This document shows positions 1-10,329 of a DNA stretch of 64,000 nt, in pieces; the first letter of the stretch is position 1, and each line of letters begins with the position of its first letter. This stretch comes from Callorhinus ursinus. Lineage: Eukaryota > Chordata > Mammalia > Carnivora > Otariidae. Location: assembly GCF_003265705.1 (NCBI RefSeq), contig NW_020313278.1, forward strand, positions 486,489 to 550,488, in the 5' to 3' direction. A program made the position numbers and the translations under genes. A model generated the notes under the pieces. The model was not told the origin of the DNA. It did no database searches and worked only from the letters and a program-made list of their open reading frames with translations.

Positions 1-590
1 ATATGCTCAGTAGTTTTTATTCCATTGTTTCTTGTACCCATACCCTATGGTTTCAGTTATCATAGCCATATAAAATATTCTGTGATTTGGTCAAATACTT
101 TTGTTTGCAAAATGTCACTGGACCATTTTTTTTTTCTGTTTTCAAAATGTCCTTAAACAATCTCATCCATTAATGCTTTCAGGCAAAAGTTAGAATGATT
201 TTGCAAGATCCCTGGAAGTCCCAATAGTATTTTGATTGGCATATTGTGAACTTATATAATTTTTTGAATAACGAACACCTTGGTAATACTTAACTTTCTC
301 ACTTAAAAAAATGATATATTCTTTCAAGTATGTCCCCCACTCAAGTTGGACCTATCATAGCATTTATTGGATTTAATGATGTGATGCATTACACTTAAGT
401 TAGTTGAAAACATACTTTAACACATATTTCTTAAATAAGATTTTCCTTGTGAAACATTTAGCATAGTACCTAGAACACTATAAAGATTTAATAACTTTTA
501 GTTGTAAATTACTATTATTATTTTACTTCATTTTATTTACTTTCTTTTACTTTAAATGACTATTATTATGGGTGTTATTACTACTACTAT
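1..590. other. AT-rich sequence, no gene seen
   Basis: AT-rich DNA with short T runs and scattered TTA/ATT triplets. No ORF, splice-flanked exon or repeat consensus was recognised. It directly precedes an antisense L1 remnant and may include more of that element's decayed 3' UTR, which I infer only from composition. Confidence 0.4.
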
Positions 591-593
591 TTG

Positions 594-1112
594 TAAATTA
601 TACATTCCATAACTGGAAACCTGTTATCTCCCACTTTCCTTCACCAATTTTTCCCATGCCCCCACCCCCTTCCCTCTGGCAACCATCAGTTTGTTCTTTG
701 TATTTATAGGTCTGATCCTGCCTTTTTTTTTTTCTTATTCTTTTGGGGTTGGGGGGGAGGGGAGGAGAGTTATTCCTCTTACGAGTGAAATCATAGGGTA
801 TTTGTCCTTCTCATTCTGACTTATTTCACTTACGTTAATACCTTCTAGGTTCATCCACGTTGTCTCAAATGGCACGATCTCCTCCTTTTTTATGGCTGCA
901 TAATATTCCTGTAGGGGTGCACATCTTCCTTACCCATTCATCTGTTGATAGACACTTAGGTTGCTTCTGTATCTTGGCTATGGTAAATAATGCTCTAATA
1001 AACATGGGTGTGCATACATCTTTCTGAATTAGTATTTGTATTTTCTTTGGGTAAATATCCAGTAGTGGAATTCTGGATCATATTGTATTTCTACAAAACA
1101 TTCTCATTCTTG
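594..1112 (-). mobile_element. Old L1 3' end, antisense (ORF2 tail plus 3' UTR)
   Basis: The plus strand reads as the reverse complement of the mammalian L1 ORF2 C-terminus and start of the 3' UTR: the 'atggctgcataatattcc' wording near 892, 'cattcatctgttgatagaca' near 936, and 'ggtaaatatccagtagtgg' near 1050. The 3' UTR side (594-760) carries the pyrimidine-rich 'ccccacccccttccctc' segment. Many differences from young carnivore L1 indicate an old L1M-type copy. No coding capacity remains. Confidence 0.8.
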
Positions 1113-1246
1113 AGTTTTCTGTTTCAATTACTCTACAGATTGGAATGTACCTACAAGTATTGTTTTAAAAGGAATAGATTTTTTTTTCTAAGCCATTGCA
1201 TGACCTAGAATAAATTTATCTGAACATAAAATATAAAAAGATTTTT

Positions 1247-1444
1247 TTGGAGCACCTGGGTGGCTCAGTCAGTTAAGTGTCCAACTCTGGATGTCTGCTC
1301 AGGTCATGATCTAGGTGTCCTGGGATTGAGCCCTGCATGGGGCTCCATGCTCAGCGGGGAGTCTGCTTCTCTCTCTCTCTTGCTTGCTCACTCGCTCGCT
1401 CTGCCCCTCCCCACCACTCTTTCTGTCAAACAAATAAATTTTTT
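1247..1444 (+). mobile_element. Can-SINE (tRNA-Lys-derived)
   Basis: Complete short interspersed element with a tRNA-like head (GAGCACCTGGGTGGCTCAG, pol III A box), a B box region around 'gggattgagccc', a TC-rich middle and an AAATAAATT tail. A perfect 12 bp target-site duplication AAAAAGATTTTT lies at 1235-1246 and 1445-1456, so the copy inserted intact by L1-type target-primed reverse transcription. Confidence 0.96.
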
Positions 1445-1455
1445 AAAAAGATTTT

Positions 1456-1885
1456 TCAAAAAACTTTTTCAGCAATGCTCTTTAATGACAAACATCAGCA
1501 TACACAAAGCAGAGCAGACATTGGCATGTAGTCTTTAAACTGTGAAATGAGAGAAGAACATTCCTCCTTTGCTGTTTATAGTCATCAAAATATGTGTCGA
1601 CCATCATTTTGCACTTCTCCAGCTCCAGCAGTCTTATGATAAGTAGAATGTTCTTGCAGATTCTGACAACAGTTTCATTAACAGTTTGGGTTTTCAGGTT
1701 TGTATGAGTTTCCAATTTTCTATGTCTTCTTGGGATTCTTTTTTTTAATATGAAGCTGGATAAGCTTGCATTTGATACAGCTGCTAATCAGAAGTCCATT
1801 GATCATGTTCAATATGGTATGGTATAATTTTTGACAGTTTAGACAATTTAAAAGAGGATGAGCAATGGATTCAGACAGACCTGGT
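1456..1885 (-). other. Unassigned block, possible decayed processed pseudogene
   Basis: On the minus strand a 77-codon ORF (1715 down to 1482) ends shortly before an ATTAAA-like hexamer and an A-rich stretch. Its translation looks protein-like (central LLELEKCKMMVDTYFDDYK) but I do not recognise the family. The open frame may be chance in AT-rich DNA. The Can-SINE at 1247-1444 sits just beyond its 3' side. Very uncertain. Confidence 0.2.
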
Positions 1886-1889
1886 TTGT

Positions 1890-2510
1890 GTATCAGTTAA
1901 CTACCTCTTTGGTTTTCAGAACATAAAACCCAAATTAAAGTGGCTTGGGCAATAAGTAGAATGCATAGATTCACATGACTAATACAGCTACAGGAGGACT
2001 TCAGGTAGGGCTTTTGCTAGTGAATTAACAATATCATCAAAGACCTGGAATCTGCCAATGTCTCTGCTCTCCCAAACACAGTAGCACCCTATTCTGAATG
2101 CTCCCTCATGGCAGCAAAAAGGCTGTAGGAGCATCGGCTCTCACACCTTAATACCACATCTTCCAGGAAAGGAAAGCAAGAATTTTCTGAAATCTTCTTC
2201 AGAAGAGAGGGGAATTTTCTCTCAAAGGTTCACAAATTATCTCCTTGCATTCTCAGTAGCTCTTTTAGGATGAGGTCACCTTAGCCAAGAAAGGGAATGC
2301 AATGGCTCTAAACCAATCATAGCCAACCCCTAACACTGGAGTCAGTCCCACCTAACGTGTATAACTGAGACCAGACAGGACACTAGGTTACCCAAAGGAA
2401 GGTCATGGCTCTGTGGGCAGAATAAGGGGATGTGGGTATAGATGAGACAAACAATATGCATCCCCTTAATGTACCTCCACCTCTCAACGTGTCTGGATCC
2501 TGTCTATTCT
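1890..2510. repeat. Old interspersed repeat, family not named
   Basis: Wording such as 'aaccaatcatagccaaccc' and 'gtcagtcccacctaacgtg' resembles an old mammalian repeat whose pieces also seem to occur near 5880-6150 and 18570-19140 (shared 'gattggcccagcttgggtca' and 'ctaccagcttagtaatacca' type phrases). I cannot assign a library name by eye. No ORF or RNA gene seen. Confidence 0.4.
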
Positions 2511-2532
2511 AAGTGACAGAAATCTACTGCAC

Positions 2533-2995
2533 CAGTTATCTATTGCTGTGTAACAAATTACCCTAAAATTTAGCAGCTTAGAACAACAAGCATTTATTGT
2601 TTCACAGTCTCCATGGGTCAGGAATCAGGGTCTCTCATGAGGTTGCGGTGAGGGTGTGAACAGGGGGGGCATTCCTCTCAAGGCTGGAGGATCCATTTCC
2701 AAGATGGCTCACTCCCATGACCTTAGCAGGTAGCCCTCTCCACAGAGCTGTGTGAGTGTCCTTACAACACGGCCACCGGCTTCCCCCAAAGTGAGTGTTC
2801 CAAGTGAGAGAAAGAACAAGGAGAAAGCAACAGGGCCTTTAGGACCCAGACTCCAAAGACGTACATTGTCACTTCCACAATATTCCATTTGTTAGAAGTG
2901 ATTCACTAAGTGCAATCCATATGCAAGGGGAGGAGAATGAGACCCTATGCCTCAAAGGGAGGAGTATCCATTCGTGGATATTTTTCAACCACCAG
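2533..2995 (-). mobile_element. MLT-type (MaLR-like) solitary LTR, antisense
   Basis: Starts with the 'ttatctattgctgtgtaaca' / 'aaattaccctaaaatttagc' wording and continues through 'ggaggatccatttccaagat', 'ggcttcccccaaagtgagtg' and 'gtcacttccacaatattcca'. This matches a widespread mammalian solo LTR read in reverse. The subfamily is not certain. A second member lies at 58182-59236 and a sense member at 63095-64000. It has no coding sequence. Confidence 0.6.
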
Positions 2996-3500
2996 ACCCA
3001 CCTCAAACATGCTCAAACCACAAAGGGGATTTCTTGCCTTCAGAGTAGGGGCAAATGATATGGTGACTCTCGGTGTGAAGGGAAGATCTGCATAGATCAA
3101 GCCCTTGGGAACTGGAACCAGGCACAGAACACTACCCTCCACAGATTCTCCTTCCTTCTGTTTCTCATCTTTGCTTACTCTGCTTCTCTTTGCCTGTTGG
3201 CCTCATTTTTTTTCCCCTAAGACAAAAAGAAATCACTGATGCCCCAGCGTAGCAATATCCCATAGGGGAAAGATTTCTTCTTCCACTCAGCCTCTGAAGA
3301 GAGTCCCAGAGATGGATTCTCCCAGGACATGCTGAGTCAGCGTCCACTCCACCGCAGATCAATCATGACTGCCCAGAAGGCGAGTACCATGATTAGCTCG
3401 GCCTCCATCACATCCCCAATCCCTAGGTCAGAAAGACAGGCTCAGTCTCAAAATAAGGGGAGATGGGAAGAAAGAACTTTCATTGTGCCCTATGGCCACT
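2996..3500. other. Unassigned sequence
   Basis: No repeat consensus recognised. Short ORFs occur on both strands, none with protein-like composition, and no splice-flanked exon stands out. Confidence 0.4.
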
Positions 3501-3504
3501 CATT

Positions 3505-3667
3505 ACCTATGTGAACTTGAGCAACGTACTTGACCTCTCTCTGCCCCCAGCTTCTTCATCTTAAAAATGTGAAAAATAACGCCTCTGCATAGGACTGGTT
3601 CGTATCATGAGACGATGCATGCGAAGTGCCTAATACAGAGACAGACATCCAGTAAATGCTCAAGACA
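3505..3667 (+). mobile_element. MIR SINE fragment
   Basis: Contains the MIR core phrase for 'tgtgaacttgagcaa...cttgacctctct', the 'cttcatcttaaaaatgtgaa' segment and a 3' end 'ccagtaaatgctcaagaca'. Diverged ancient tRNA-derived SINE in sense orientation. Confidence 0.7.
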
Positions 3668-3704
3668 TAGAGCTTCTATCACCCATTATCATTAGTTCTC
3701 GTTC

Positions 3705-4060
3705 TTGATGCCTTTTGTGAAAACAAGCTTATTAAGGGTAGAGATCAAGCCCCTGCCATATAACAGCCTTAGAGGTTTTGCCAGAATGGGGGAGAAAAAC
3801 GTGCTGCCCCGCGGGTTCAATATGGAATGCTAATGCGGCTCGTTACAAAAGGGAGCAGGCCTAGCGCAAATCTCTGCATTCTTGGAGGCCAGTGGAAATC
3901 CACGGCCATGCTCCCCGTAATATATTCTGCTGGTGCTGTTAGTAATAAAGTAGCAGATGTTGAACAAGAAGCCTGCCCCCGGCGATATCTGTTAATTGAT
4001 GTGATGTGTGTTTTTATGGAAGCTTGATCAAGGTGTTTTATCTCTGGCTATAAGGAAACC
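3705..4060. promoter_or_regulatory. Candidate conserved noncoding element
   Basis: Repeat-free 350 bp with no ORF support, containing closely spaced motifs of the kind bound by developmental factors (TTAATTGAT near 3992, TTATC/GATATC near 3983, TTATTAAGG near 3730). Composition resembles conserved enhancers, but this is inference without an alignment. Confidence 0.25.
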
Positions 4061-4164
4061 CTAGAATGGGCTGATTCAAAGTATTCTTCTAAGAGAACTT
4101 TAGGGAAAGTAATTATCAAAAATCATCATCAAAATCTCTACACCAGCAAAGAAGTAAGTACTTT

Positions 4165-4218
4165 ATTTAGTTCAATTGAAAAAGAAGAAGGGGGGGGAGG
4201 AGGAGGAGTAGGAGGAGT
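4165..4218 (+). repeat. Purine-rich low-complexity tract
   Basis: Almost pure A/G run grading from GAA to GGGGGGGAGGA units, just upstream of a Can-SINE. Confidence 0.8.
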
Positions 4219-4256
4219 TCAAAATAAATGAGCTGCTTCAAAAGGGAGCAGGAAAG

Positions 4257-4447
4257 GGCGCTTGGGTGGCTCAGTCATTGGGCGTCTGCCTTCGGCTCAG
4301 GTCATGATCCCAGGGTCCTGGGATCGAGTCCCACATCAGGCTTCTTGCTCAGCGGGAAGCCTGCTTCTCCCTCTCCCACTCCCCCTGTTCGTGTTCCCTC
4401 TCTCGCTGTGTCTCTGTCAAATAAATTAAAATCTTAAAAAAAGGGGG
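4257..4447 (+). mobile_element. Can-SINE
   Basis: Tail-complete copy with 'gcgcttgggtggctcagtc', 'tcccagggtcctgggatcga' (B box region), a TC-rich body and an AAATAAATTAAAATCTT tail. The flanks share GGGAGCAGGAA (4244-4254 and 4449-4459), a target-site duplication. Confidence 0.95.
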
Positions 4448-4460
4448 GGGAGCAGGAAGG

Positions 4461-5015
4461 GTACTATTTTTCCATTTTGGATGAGGGTTTTATTTTCACA
4501 AGTTTGATGTAATCACCACAGGCAGACAAAGAAATCTCACACATGGACATGATGGATGCACAAGGACACACACTCAGACAGTAATCATGAGCCCCCCAAG
4601 TGGAAACTAAGAGAAAGAAGAAAACAGACACCCAGACAGACAAGAGGACAGACACAGAGATAAACAAATCAAGGGGGACAGACACAGATACAAGCCTACT
4701 TTTCTTACAAACCCATCAGCCTGGCCAGTCTGCACTTGGTGGGAAGGAATCTCTGGGTCAGCAGAACAGGAAGCAGCTGCATAATTGGCCTTGAAAGATG
4801 CTTGGCCAGAAGGCTTAAATATATGATCAGCACCCCAGGCAAGGAGACATAAAGCCTCAAGACAAGTTGCAACTTGTCTTGCAAGTTGGGTCCCATGAAC
4901 CCTCAGCTTTGAAAAAGGGACAGACAAAATCTACCAACCCTGGTCCATCCATCAGTCCTCCACACTTTATCCTGGTGGTGGCTGACCCAGCGCACCTTCT
5001 TTGTGGCCTTATCTA
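4461..5015. other. Unassigned sequence with CAGACA-rich stretch
   Basis: At 4620-4690 there is a diverged CAGACA/GACAGA simple-repeat stretch. The remainder is not recognised. Overlapping short ORFs on both strands come from this simple repeat. Confidence 0.45.
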
Positions 5016-5019
5016 TGTT

Positions 5020-5165
5020 AATAGGATGATAGGAACAGCTCATAACATATACTGAGCTCTTTCCCTTTGTGGAGCACCACGCTGCATTCTGTAGGTACAT
5101 AATCTCATTCCATTCCCACATCAGAGCCTCATTTCAGGGACTAGAAAACAGAACCAGAGTCAAAC
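5020..5165 (-). mobile_element. MIR fragment, antisense
   Basis: Diverged reverse MIR: 'actgagctctttccctttgt', 'gtacataatctcattccatt' and 'gggactagaaaacagaacc' correspond to the core and the 'fraction-of-gradient' wording of reverse MIR. Boundaries approximate. Confidence 0.5.
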
Positions 5166-5440
5166 CATTTTAATCTTTGCATATCATGCATAAATCAGCC
5201 ACCCAAAAGGTGTTTCTTTAAGGAAATTGCTAATGGGCCACCAGGATACATTAAAGTTTAGGAGCATCCAGCTGTAGGGTCAGCCTGGGAATTAAATTTA
5301 ACAGATTGGAATAAATGACACATCAAGCCTAATTTGCCTCTTGGGCCAAATCAGGTGGCTTCTAGTTTAAATCTGGATTGGAAACTGAGTCCATAACTTT
5401 AAGGGCACTTGGAACACCGGTTTTAAAACGGGACCCCCAG

Positions 5441-5620
5441 AGGCACCTGTGGCTCAAACAGTTAAGCGTCCAACTCTTGATTTCGGCTCAGGTCATGATC
5501 TCAGGGTCATGAGATGGAGCCCCTTGATGGGCTCCACGCTGAGCATGGAGTCTGCTTCGGATTCTCTCCCTCTGCCTCTCCCCCCACCCAACTCCAGTGC
5601 GCTCTCTAAATAAATAAATA
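5441..5620 (+). mobile_element. Can-SINE
   Basis: Head 'aggcacctgtggctcaaaca', core 'ggctcaggtcatgatctcag', TC-rich body and a (TAAA)n tail. Older subtype: the A box lacks GGGTGG and reads CTGTGGCTC. Short flanking similarity (CCCAG) is compatible with a decayed target duplication. Confidence 0.93.
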
Positions 5621-5880
5621 CCCAGTTTCCTCAGTTTCTTCACTAAGGATCCACAAGACTATTTAGCTACTCTGCAAAGCTGTGGTCAATCTTCAGAGTG
5701 AGAAATGAGTGTAGGTCCTCTCAGCCTGGGAGGTTGGGAGGGTACAGAGGAGCTTTAAGTCAGTAACCTCTGGCTGCAAGTAACAGTAGCCCAGTATTTC
5801 TAATATTCAGAGTGATTCTCAAACCTGCAGCACCTGTGCAAAAGTAATCATTATAATTATGGGTATGCCTCATCTCCTGA
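5621..5880. other. Unassigned sequence
   Basis: Short unique-looking stretch between a Can-SINE and an unnamed old repeat. No supported feature. Confidence 0.35.
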
Positions 5881-6150
5881 ATTTCTATATACCATCTTGA
5901 TAGAGGTCGGAGTCTTTCAGGATCAACTCCAAATTCCATGGGAAGAGACCATGATTGGCCCAGCTTGGGTCACGTGAGCACCGCTGGTCCAATAAAGCTG
6001 GGGCAGAGGGTTCAAATCACATAGTCCACAACCCTTATGATTCTTTGGATGGAGATGGGAAGTTTCCAGAGGAAGAGCAATTTTTGTCACCCATAAGACC
6101 CACCAAGAGGTGTGTGCTACAAAGATAGAGGAGGAGAAGAGAAGAGTAGA
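5881..6150. repeat. Old interspersed repeat piece, family not named
   Basis: Contains 'gattggcccagcttgggtca' (near 5953) and 'cgtgagcaccgctggtccaa', phrases seen in a widespread mammalian repeat also suspected at 1890-2510 and 18570-19140. Confidence 0.4.
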
Positions 6151-6154
6151 CATG

Positions 6155-6270
6155 CTGGTGCCTAACATTTTTGAGTGTTTCTGTGTATCAGGCATTCTGC
6201 CAAGGAAGTACTTAAAATAGGTTACGTCAACTCTTTGTTATTTTTCCAACTTACACATTTAAACTCTTCT
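6155..6270 (-). mobile_element. MIR fragment, antisense
   Basis: Reads as reverse MIR: 'tgtgtatcaggcattctgcc', 'aagtacttaaaataggttac' and 'tttccaacttacacatttaa'. Diverged and truncated. Confidence 0.45.
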
Positions 6271-6570
6271 TTCCATAGGGGTTCAAAACAAGCCCAAAGG
6301 ACTCCGTGAAGATCAAAATCATTCCCGCCTCTTGGGTCTCTCTTTGCACTGCAGAAAGTATTTCCTCTCCCAATTACAAAGCAGAACTCCCATACGCATA
6401 AATGGAGGCAGATAATACGTAAGGGGGTTGTTATTTATTTTAGCAACAGCCAGAGAATGTTCCATTATATTTATCTCGAGCCCAATCCATCTACCCTAAT
6501 ATCCACTCATTTGGTTCAGTCGTACTGAAAATAAGTTGAATCCCTCTTCCAAAATCATCCATTCAAATTA

Positions 6571-6950
6571 CTATTAGTTTCCTAAGGCTGCCATAGTGAA
6601 GTACCACAGCCTGGGTGGCTTACACGACAGAAATGTATTATCTCACACCTCTAGAGAATAGGAGTCTGAGATCAAGGTCAATTTCTTCTGAGGCGTCTCC
6701 CCTTGGCTCGCAGACAGCCATCTTCTCCCTTTGACACCACATGGTCCTCCCTCTGTCCATGTCTGTGTCCACATTTTCCCTTCTTTTGAGGATACCAGTC
6801 ATATTGGATCAGGGCCCGTCCATATGTTCTCATTTTACCTTAATTACCTCTTTCAAGACCCCATTTCCAAACACAGTCATATCCTGAGGTACCCAAAGGG
6901 TTAGGAACTTCAACACACATGAATTTTGGGAGGCATGACTCAGCCCCCAA
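6571..6950 (-). mobile_element. MLT1-type MaLR LTR, antisense
   Basis: Starts 'attagtttcctaaggctgcc' and passes through 'tcagggcccgtccatatg', 'ttacctctttcaagacccca' and 'aacttcaacacacatgaatt' to end near 'actcagcccccaa'. These are the reverse-strand landmarks of an MLT1-type solo LTR of the ERVL-MaLR class. Full-length apart from small gaps. No internal region. Confidence 0.75.
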
Positions 6951-7750
6951 TGGTCTTTGAAGACAGTTTCCTTTCTGCTCCCCAAGCCTGTAATCTCACC
7001 ATTCGGGAGCCATTCCTCACACTAACAAAGGCTCCTTGATTTCCCAGGTGCACTTTATTAAGGGGTAAGATATAAGTGTGTAAGACTTTTCCCGTGGGAG
7101 GAGGTAGGCTTTAAGCAAATACCTCATTGGAAAAAAGCTGGCTGGATTAAAAAAAAAAAAAAAAAAAAAAGCACTCTACGGAATGGGACTTGGTGGATGC
7201 CTGGGTTGGAAGGATGAAAGTCTCGTGGAAAGAGGAGATAGACAGAAAGCAGACAAGACCTGGGGCGAATTCTACTGCCTTCAATCTATAGCTAGAGAAG
7301 CGTCCTGTATGACATAGCTTTAATCCTTCCACGGCAACTTCCAAGATGTGAGGAGACGACCCAGAACCCTTCTGATGGCAAAATGCTTTTGCCTGCTAAG
7401 CACACGCCACACCATGTCGTGTAACACCTCAGCATCATTCACAGTCTCATTCTTCAAAAGCAGCCCACGTCTGACCATGGCTTTTGTCCCACTCCAATGA
7501 GGACGGTTTACAGGTTAAGTTTCCACTCACGCTCTCCTCAACCCCACGGCAAGAGCTCTGCCCAATCTCCTTGGGATCCAAGAACGTGGTTGAGTTCCAA
7601 GTTTTAAGCTCCACTCTTCCAGGAGATTTCCACAGGCACCATTTCAACTCCCAGCCCACAGAGAAAGGGGTGGTGGTTGGTGATGAGTTAATTTAGTACC
7701 TGCTGCCAATGTACTCAGTAGTTAAACAGATTAAATTAATTCTCCTTACA
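6951..7750. other. Mostly unique sequence with a poly(A) tract
   Basis: A run of about 22 A lies at 7149-7170 without a recognised retroelement body upstream. A pair of overlapping ORFs at 7447-7696 has no recognisable domain and is probably chance. Confidence 0.4.
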
Positions 7751-7751
7751 A

Positions 7752-7927
7752 CAGCAGCTTTCAAACTTGGCTGCACATTGTCTTCACCTTGGGAGCTCTA
7801 AAAAAAAAAAATACTGATGACTGAGTCCCACCCCTAGATTCTGGTTTAATTGGTCTGGGGTGCAGCCTAGGCACTGGGATATTTAAAAGCTCTCCAGGCA
7901 GTACAAATTGCAGGGTGAGAACTGTTG
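7752..7927 (+). mobile_element. MER5B (hAT-Charlie non-autonomous DNA transposon)
   Basis: Matches the near-palindromic MER5B structure: left end 'cagctttcaaacttggctgc', centre 'ccacccctagattctggttt', right end 'gagaactgttg'. It carries no transposase. It abuts a MER5A copy directly at 7928. Confidence 0.8.
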
Positions 7928-8119
7928 AGGTGGTTCTCAAGAGTGTGGTCCCCGGAACAGCTGCATCAGCATTACCTGGGCGCTTATTTGGAATACACAT
8001 TCCCAGGTCCCATCTCAGACCTAGTAAATCAGAATCTCTGGAGAGGGGGCCCGGCCATCTGTATTTTCACAGGCTCTCCAGGGTGATCCTGATGCACAAT
8101 ACAGTTCAAAAGCCACTAT
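7928..8119 (+). mobile_element. MER5A (hAT-Charlie non-autonomous DNA transposon)
   Basis: Left terminus 'gaggtggttctcaagagtgt', 'gcatcagcattacctgggcg', 'cccatctcagacctagtaaa', 'ccagggtgatcctgatgcac' and right terminus 'gttcaaaagccacta' follow MER5A end to end. Non-coding. Confidence 0.85.
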
Positions 8120-8437
8120 TTCTGGGGGTCCTCAGGTGCTGGACCGCACTCTGCGTGTTAGCAAATACAGTTCAGGTCCTGCTCAGCTTCCTTTTACCAA
8201 CTCTGCTCACAACTGAAGTCCCTTTGCTCCACCTCTAAGTTCAGCCTCACCTCCATCTGACGAATTCTCACTGGAGGTAAGAAGGATGGCAGGCATCCAG
8301 GCTTAGGACTCTGAGGCTGAGCACACAGTTCATCTTCCTGGCGCCATCTCTAAGGAGTGGACCTGGTTTCACCGATCCAGTTCTAATGTGGCCCACCCAT
8401 CCTGAGAGACACGCTGCTGTCTCATTCCCCAGGATCA
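8120..8437. other. Unassigned sequence
   Basis: No repeat or exon recognised between MER5A and the following Can-SINE. A 107-codon ORF spanning 7915-8238 mostly translates the MER5A transposon and is not a gene. Confidence 0.4.
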
Positions 8438-8450
8438 GAATGTCTTATCT

Positions 8451-8659
8451 TTTTTAAAAAAGACTTATTTATTTGACAGAGAGAAAGAGGGCACATGCGA
8501 GCAAGTGGGGGGTGGGGGCAGAGGGAGAGAATCTTCAAGCAGACTCCCGACTGAGCCCAGAGCTCAACACAGGGCTCGATCCCGTGACCCATGAGATCAT
8601 GATTTTGAGCCAAAACCAGGAGTCGGACACTCTACCAGCTGAGCCACCGAGGCACCCCT
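8451..8659 (-). mobile_element. Can-SINE, antisense
   Basis: Reverse orientation: T/A-rich tail (8451-8475), GA-rich body, 'gagatcatgattttgagcc' and head 'tgagccaccgaggcaccc'. Perfect target-site duplication GAATGTCTTATCT at 8438-8450 and 8660-8672. Confidence 0.96.
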
Positions 8660-8876
8660 GAATGTCTTATCTGAATCATCTGCTTCACACCCTTATTCTA
8701 ACACTGGGGAACAAGCACGATTGTGTATCCTGATGCCACCCTCCCCAACAGCCAATCCATTTCTCTGAATTTTCCTCTGAAATGGCTGCTTATTTGTCTC
8801 CTTAACTAGTTTCCTACGCCGACTTCTTACAGGAAATCATGAATTATGTAGGTAGTAGGTTTATTGTCTGACTTTT

Positions 8877-9068
8877 TCTTTTTAAGATTATTATTTATTT
8901 AGTTGACAGAGAGAACAAGAGAACACAAGCAGGGGGAAGGGGCAGAGGGAGAGGGAGAAGCAGGCTCCCATTGAGCTGGGAGCTGGACGCGGGGCTTGAT
9001 CCCATGACCCCAAGATCACAACCTGAGCCAAAGGCAGATGCTTAACCAACTGAGCCACCCAGGTGCCA
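8877..9068 (-). mobile_element. Can-SINE, antisense
   Basis: Tail 'ttctttttaagattattatt', GA-rich body, and head 'aactgagccacccaggtgcc'. Flanks carry TTATTGTCTGACTTTT at 8861-8876 and TTACTGTCTGACTTTT at about 9070-9085, a 16 bp target duplication with one mismatch. Confidence 0.96.
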
Positions 9069-9215
9069 CTTACTGTCTGACTTTTAAAAGTAAAACCTAA
9101 AAAGTAAAACCTACTCATCATAGAAAACTTAAGAGAAATCAAAGGGACAAAAAAGAAAATAAAAACCGTCTTTCATCCCATCTCTGAAAAAACCATTGTT
9201 AACATTTCGGTGTTT

Positions 9216-9417
9216 GTTTTTTTTTTTTTTTAAGATTTTATTTATTTATTTGAGAGAGAGAATGAGAGATAGAGCGCACGAGAGGGAAGAGGGTCAGAGG
9301 GAGAAGCAGACTCCCCGCTGAGCAGGGAGCCCAACGTGGGACTCGATCCCGGGACTCCAGGATCATGACCTGAGCCGAAGGCAGTCGCTTAACCAACTGA
9401 GCCACCCAGGCGCCCCC
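9216..9417 (-). mobile_element. Can-SINE, antisense, young-looking
   Basis: Poly(T) start, 'aagattttatttatttattt', GA-rich body, 'gggactcgatcccgggactc' and head 'aactgagccacccaggcgcc'. Perfect 15 bp target duplication AACATTTCGGTGTTT at 9201-9215 and 9418-9432. The intact GGCGCC head and perfect duplication suggest a recent insertion. Confidence 0.97.
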
Positions 9418-9639
9418 AACATTTCGGTGTTTTTACTTTGGTCTTTTTTTTCCCCCCTGGCACTTTATGTATATTATGATCTACTTTGTCCCAAAAAGTA
9501 TGAGCTAGACTACAAAAAGGCATGAAGTACAAAATAACAATGATTTTGAAATAACATATTGATTGAATTATTGGTCTCAAGGCTTCACTCCCAGTGGTGT
9601 ACTCCATATACACATCTTTGACATGATGGGTGGAATATA

Positions 9640-9880
9640 TATCCCCACACACGCATCCTGACCTTGAAATTGGCCATGTCACTTGCTTTGGCTAAAGGGA
9701 TGTTCGCAATACATAATACCGTCAGAGGCACGAAATCTGCATGCTTCGTCAGTTTGTCCTCTTGTAGTCCAGTGATCCGTCGAGGGAATGACATACCGTG
9801 GAGGCCACTGCCCCTTCAGCCTGGGCCCCAAAATAGCACATATGGCACAGACTCCCCTCACCCCACCCCCAAGCAAAACT
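9640..9880. repeat. Old interspersed repeat, family not named
   Basis: The phrases 'gaccttgaaattggccatgt', 'cacttgctttggctaaaggg' and 'ccccttcagcctgggcccca' resemble a mammalian-wide LTR-like repeat. A related piece is at about 17010-17390. Subfamily not assigned. Confidence 0.45.
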
Positions 9881-10200
9881 GCATATGTACACACAATAAA
9901 CAGTTCTTATCATCGCATGCTACTGAGTTGAGTTGGGGGCAATTTTTATGTACTTTTATTGTGGTGATGGCTGATCAATACAAACCCTGTCTCACTCATT
10001 CTAAATACATATGCTTTCAGATGGTGACATCACTGAAGTCAGGATACAGTTTATAATCAAAGGCATGTCATAAATTTTTTGGCAAAGGTTTTTTTTTGTT
10101 CCTTAGTGGTATATAAAAAAACAGTGTTTGTTGTATCTGATGGCATCCCAGATTCTATGAAATACTGTAGGTGGAAAATCAGTTATAAAATAATATATGC
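9881..10200. other. Unassigned AT-rich sequence
   Basis: No recognisable feature except short A/T runs. Confidence 0.35.
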
Positions 10201-10224
10201 AGTACTTTCCCATTAAAATGTATA

Positions 10225-10325
10225 GATGTGCACACACACTATACATATTCTTTATAGGTATATCATATATATGTGCACATCCATGTGTGCGCATGTGTGT
10301 TTGTGCATGTATATATGCACACATG
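10225..10325 (+). repeat. TG/CA and TA alternating tract
   Basis: Imperfect alternating purine-pyrimidine DNA: (CA)5, TATATGTGCACA, TGTGTGCGCATGTGTG and GCATGTATATATGCAC. It contains short self-complementary blocks. Confidence 0.75.
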
Positions 10326-10329
10326 TAAT

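Noticed and set aside
7149..7170. Poly(A) tract as the tail of a processed pseudogene
   Set aside because: No recognisable coding or retroelement body upstream and no target duplication found by eye.
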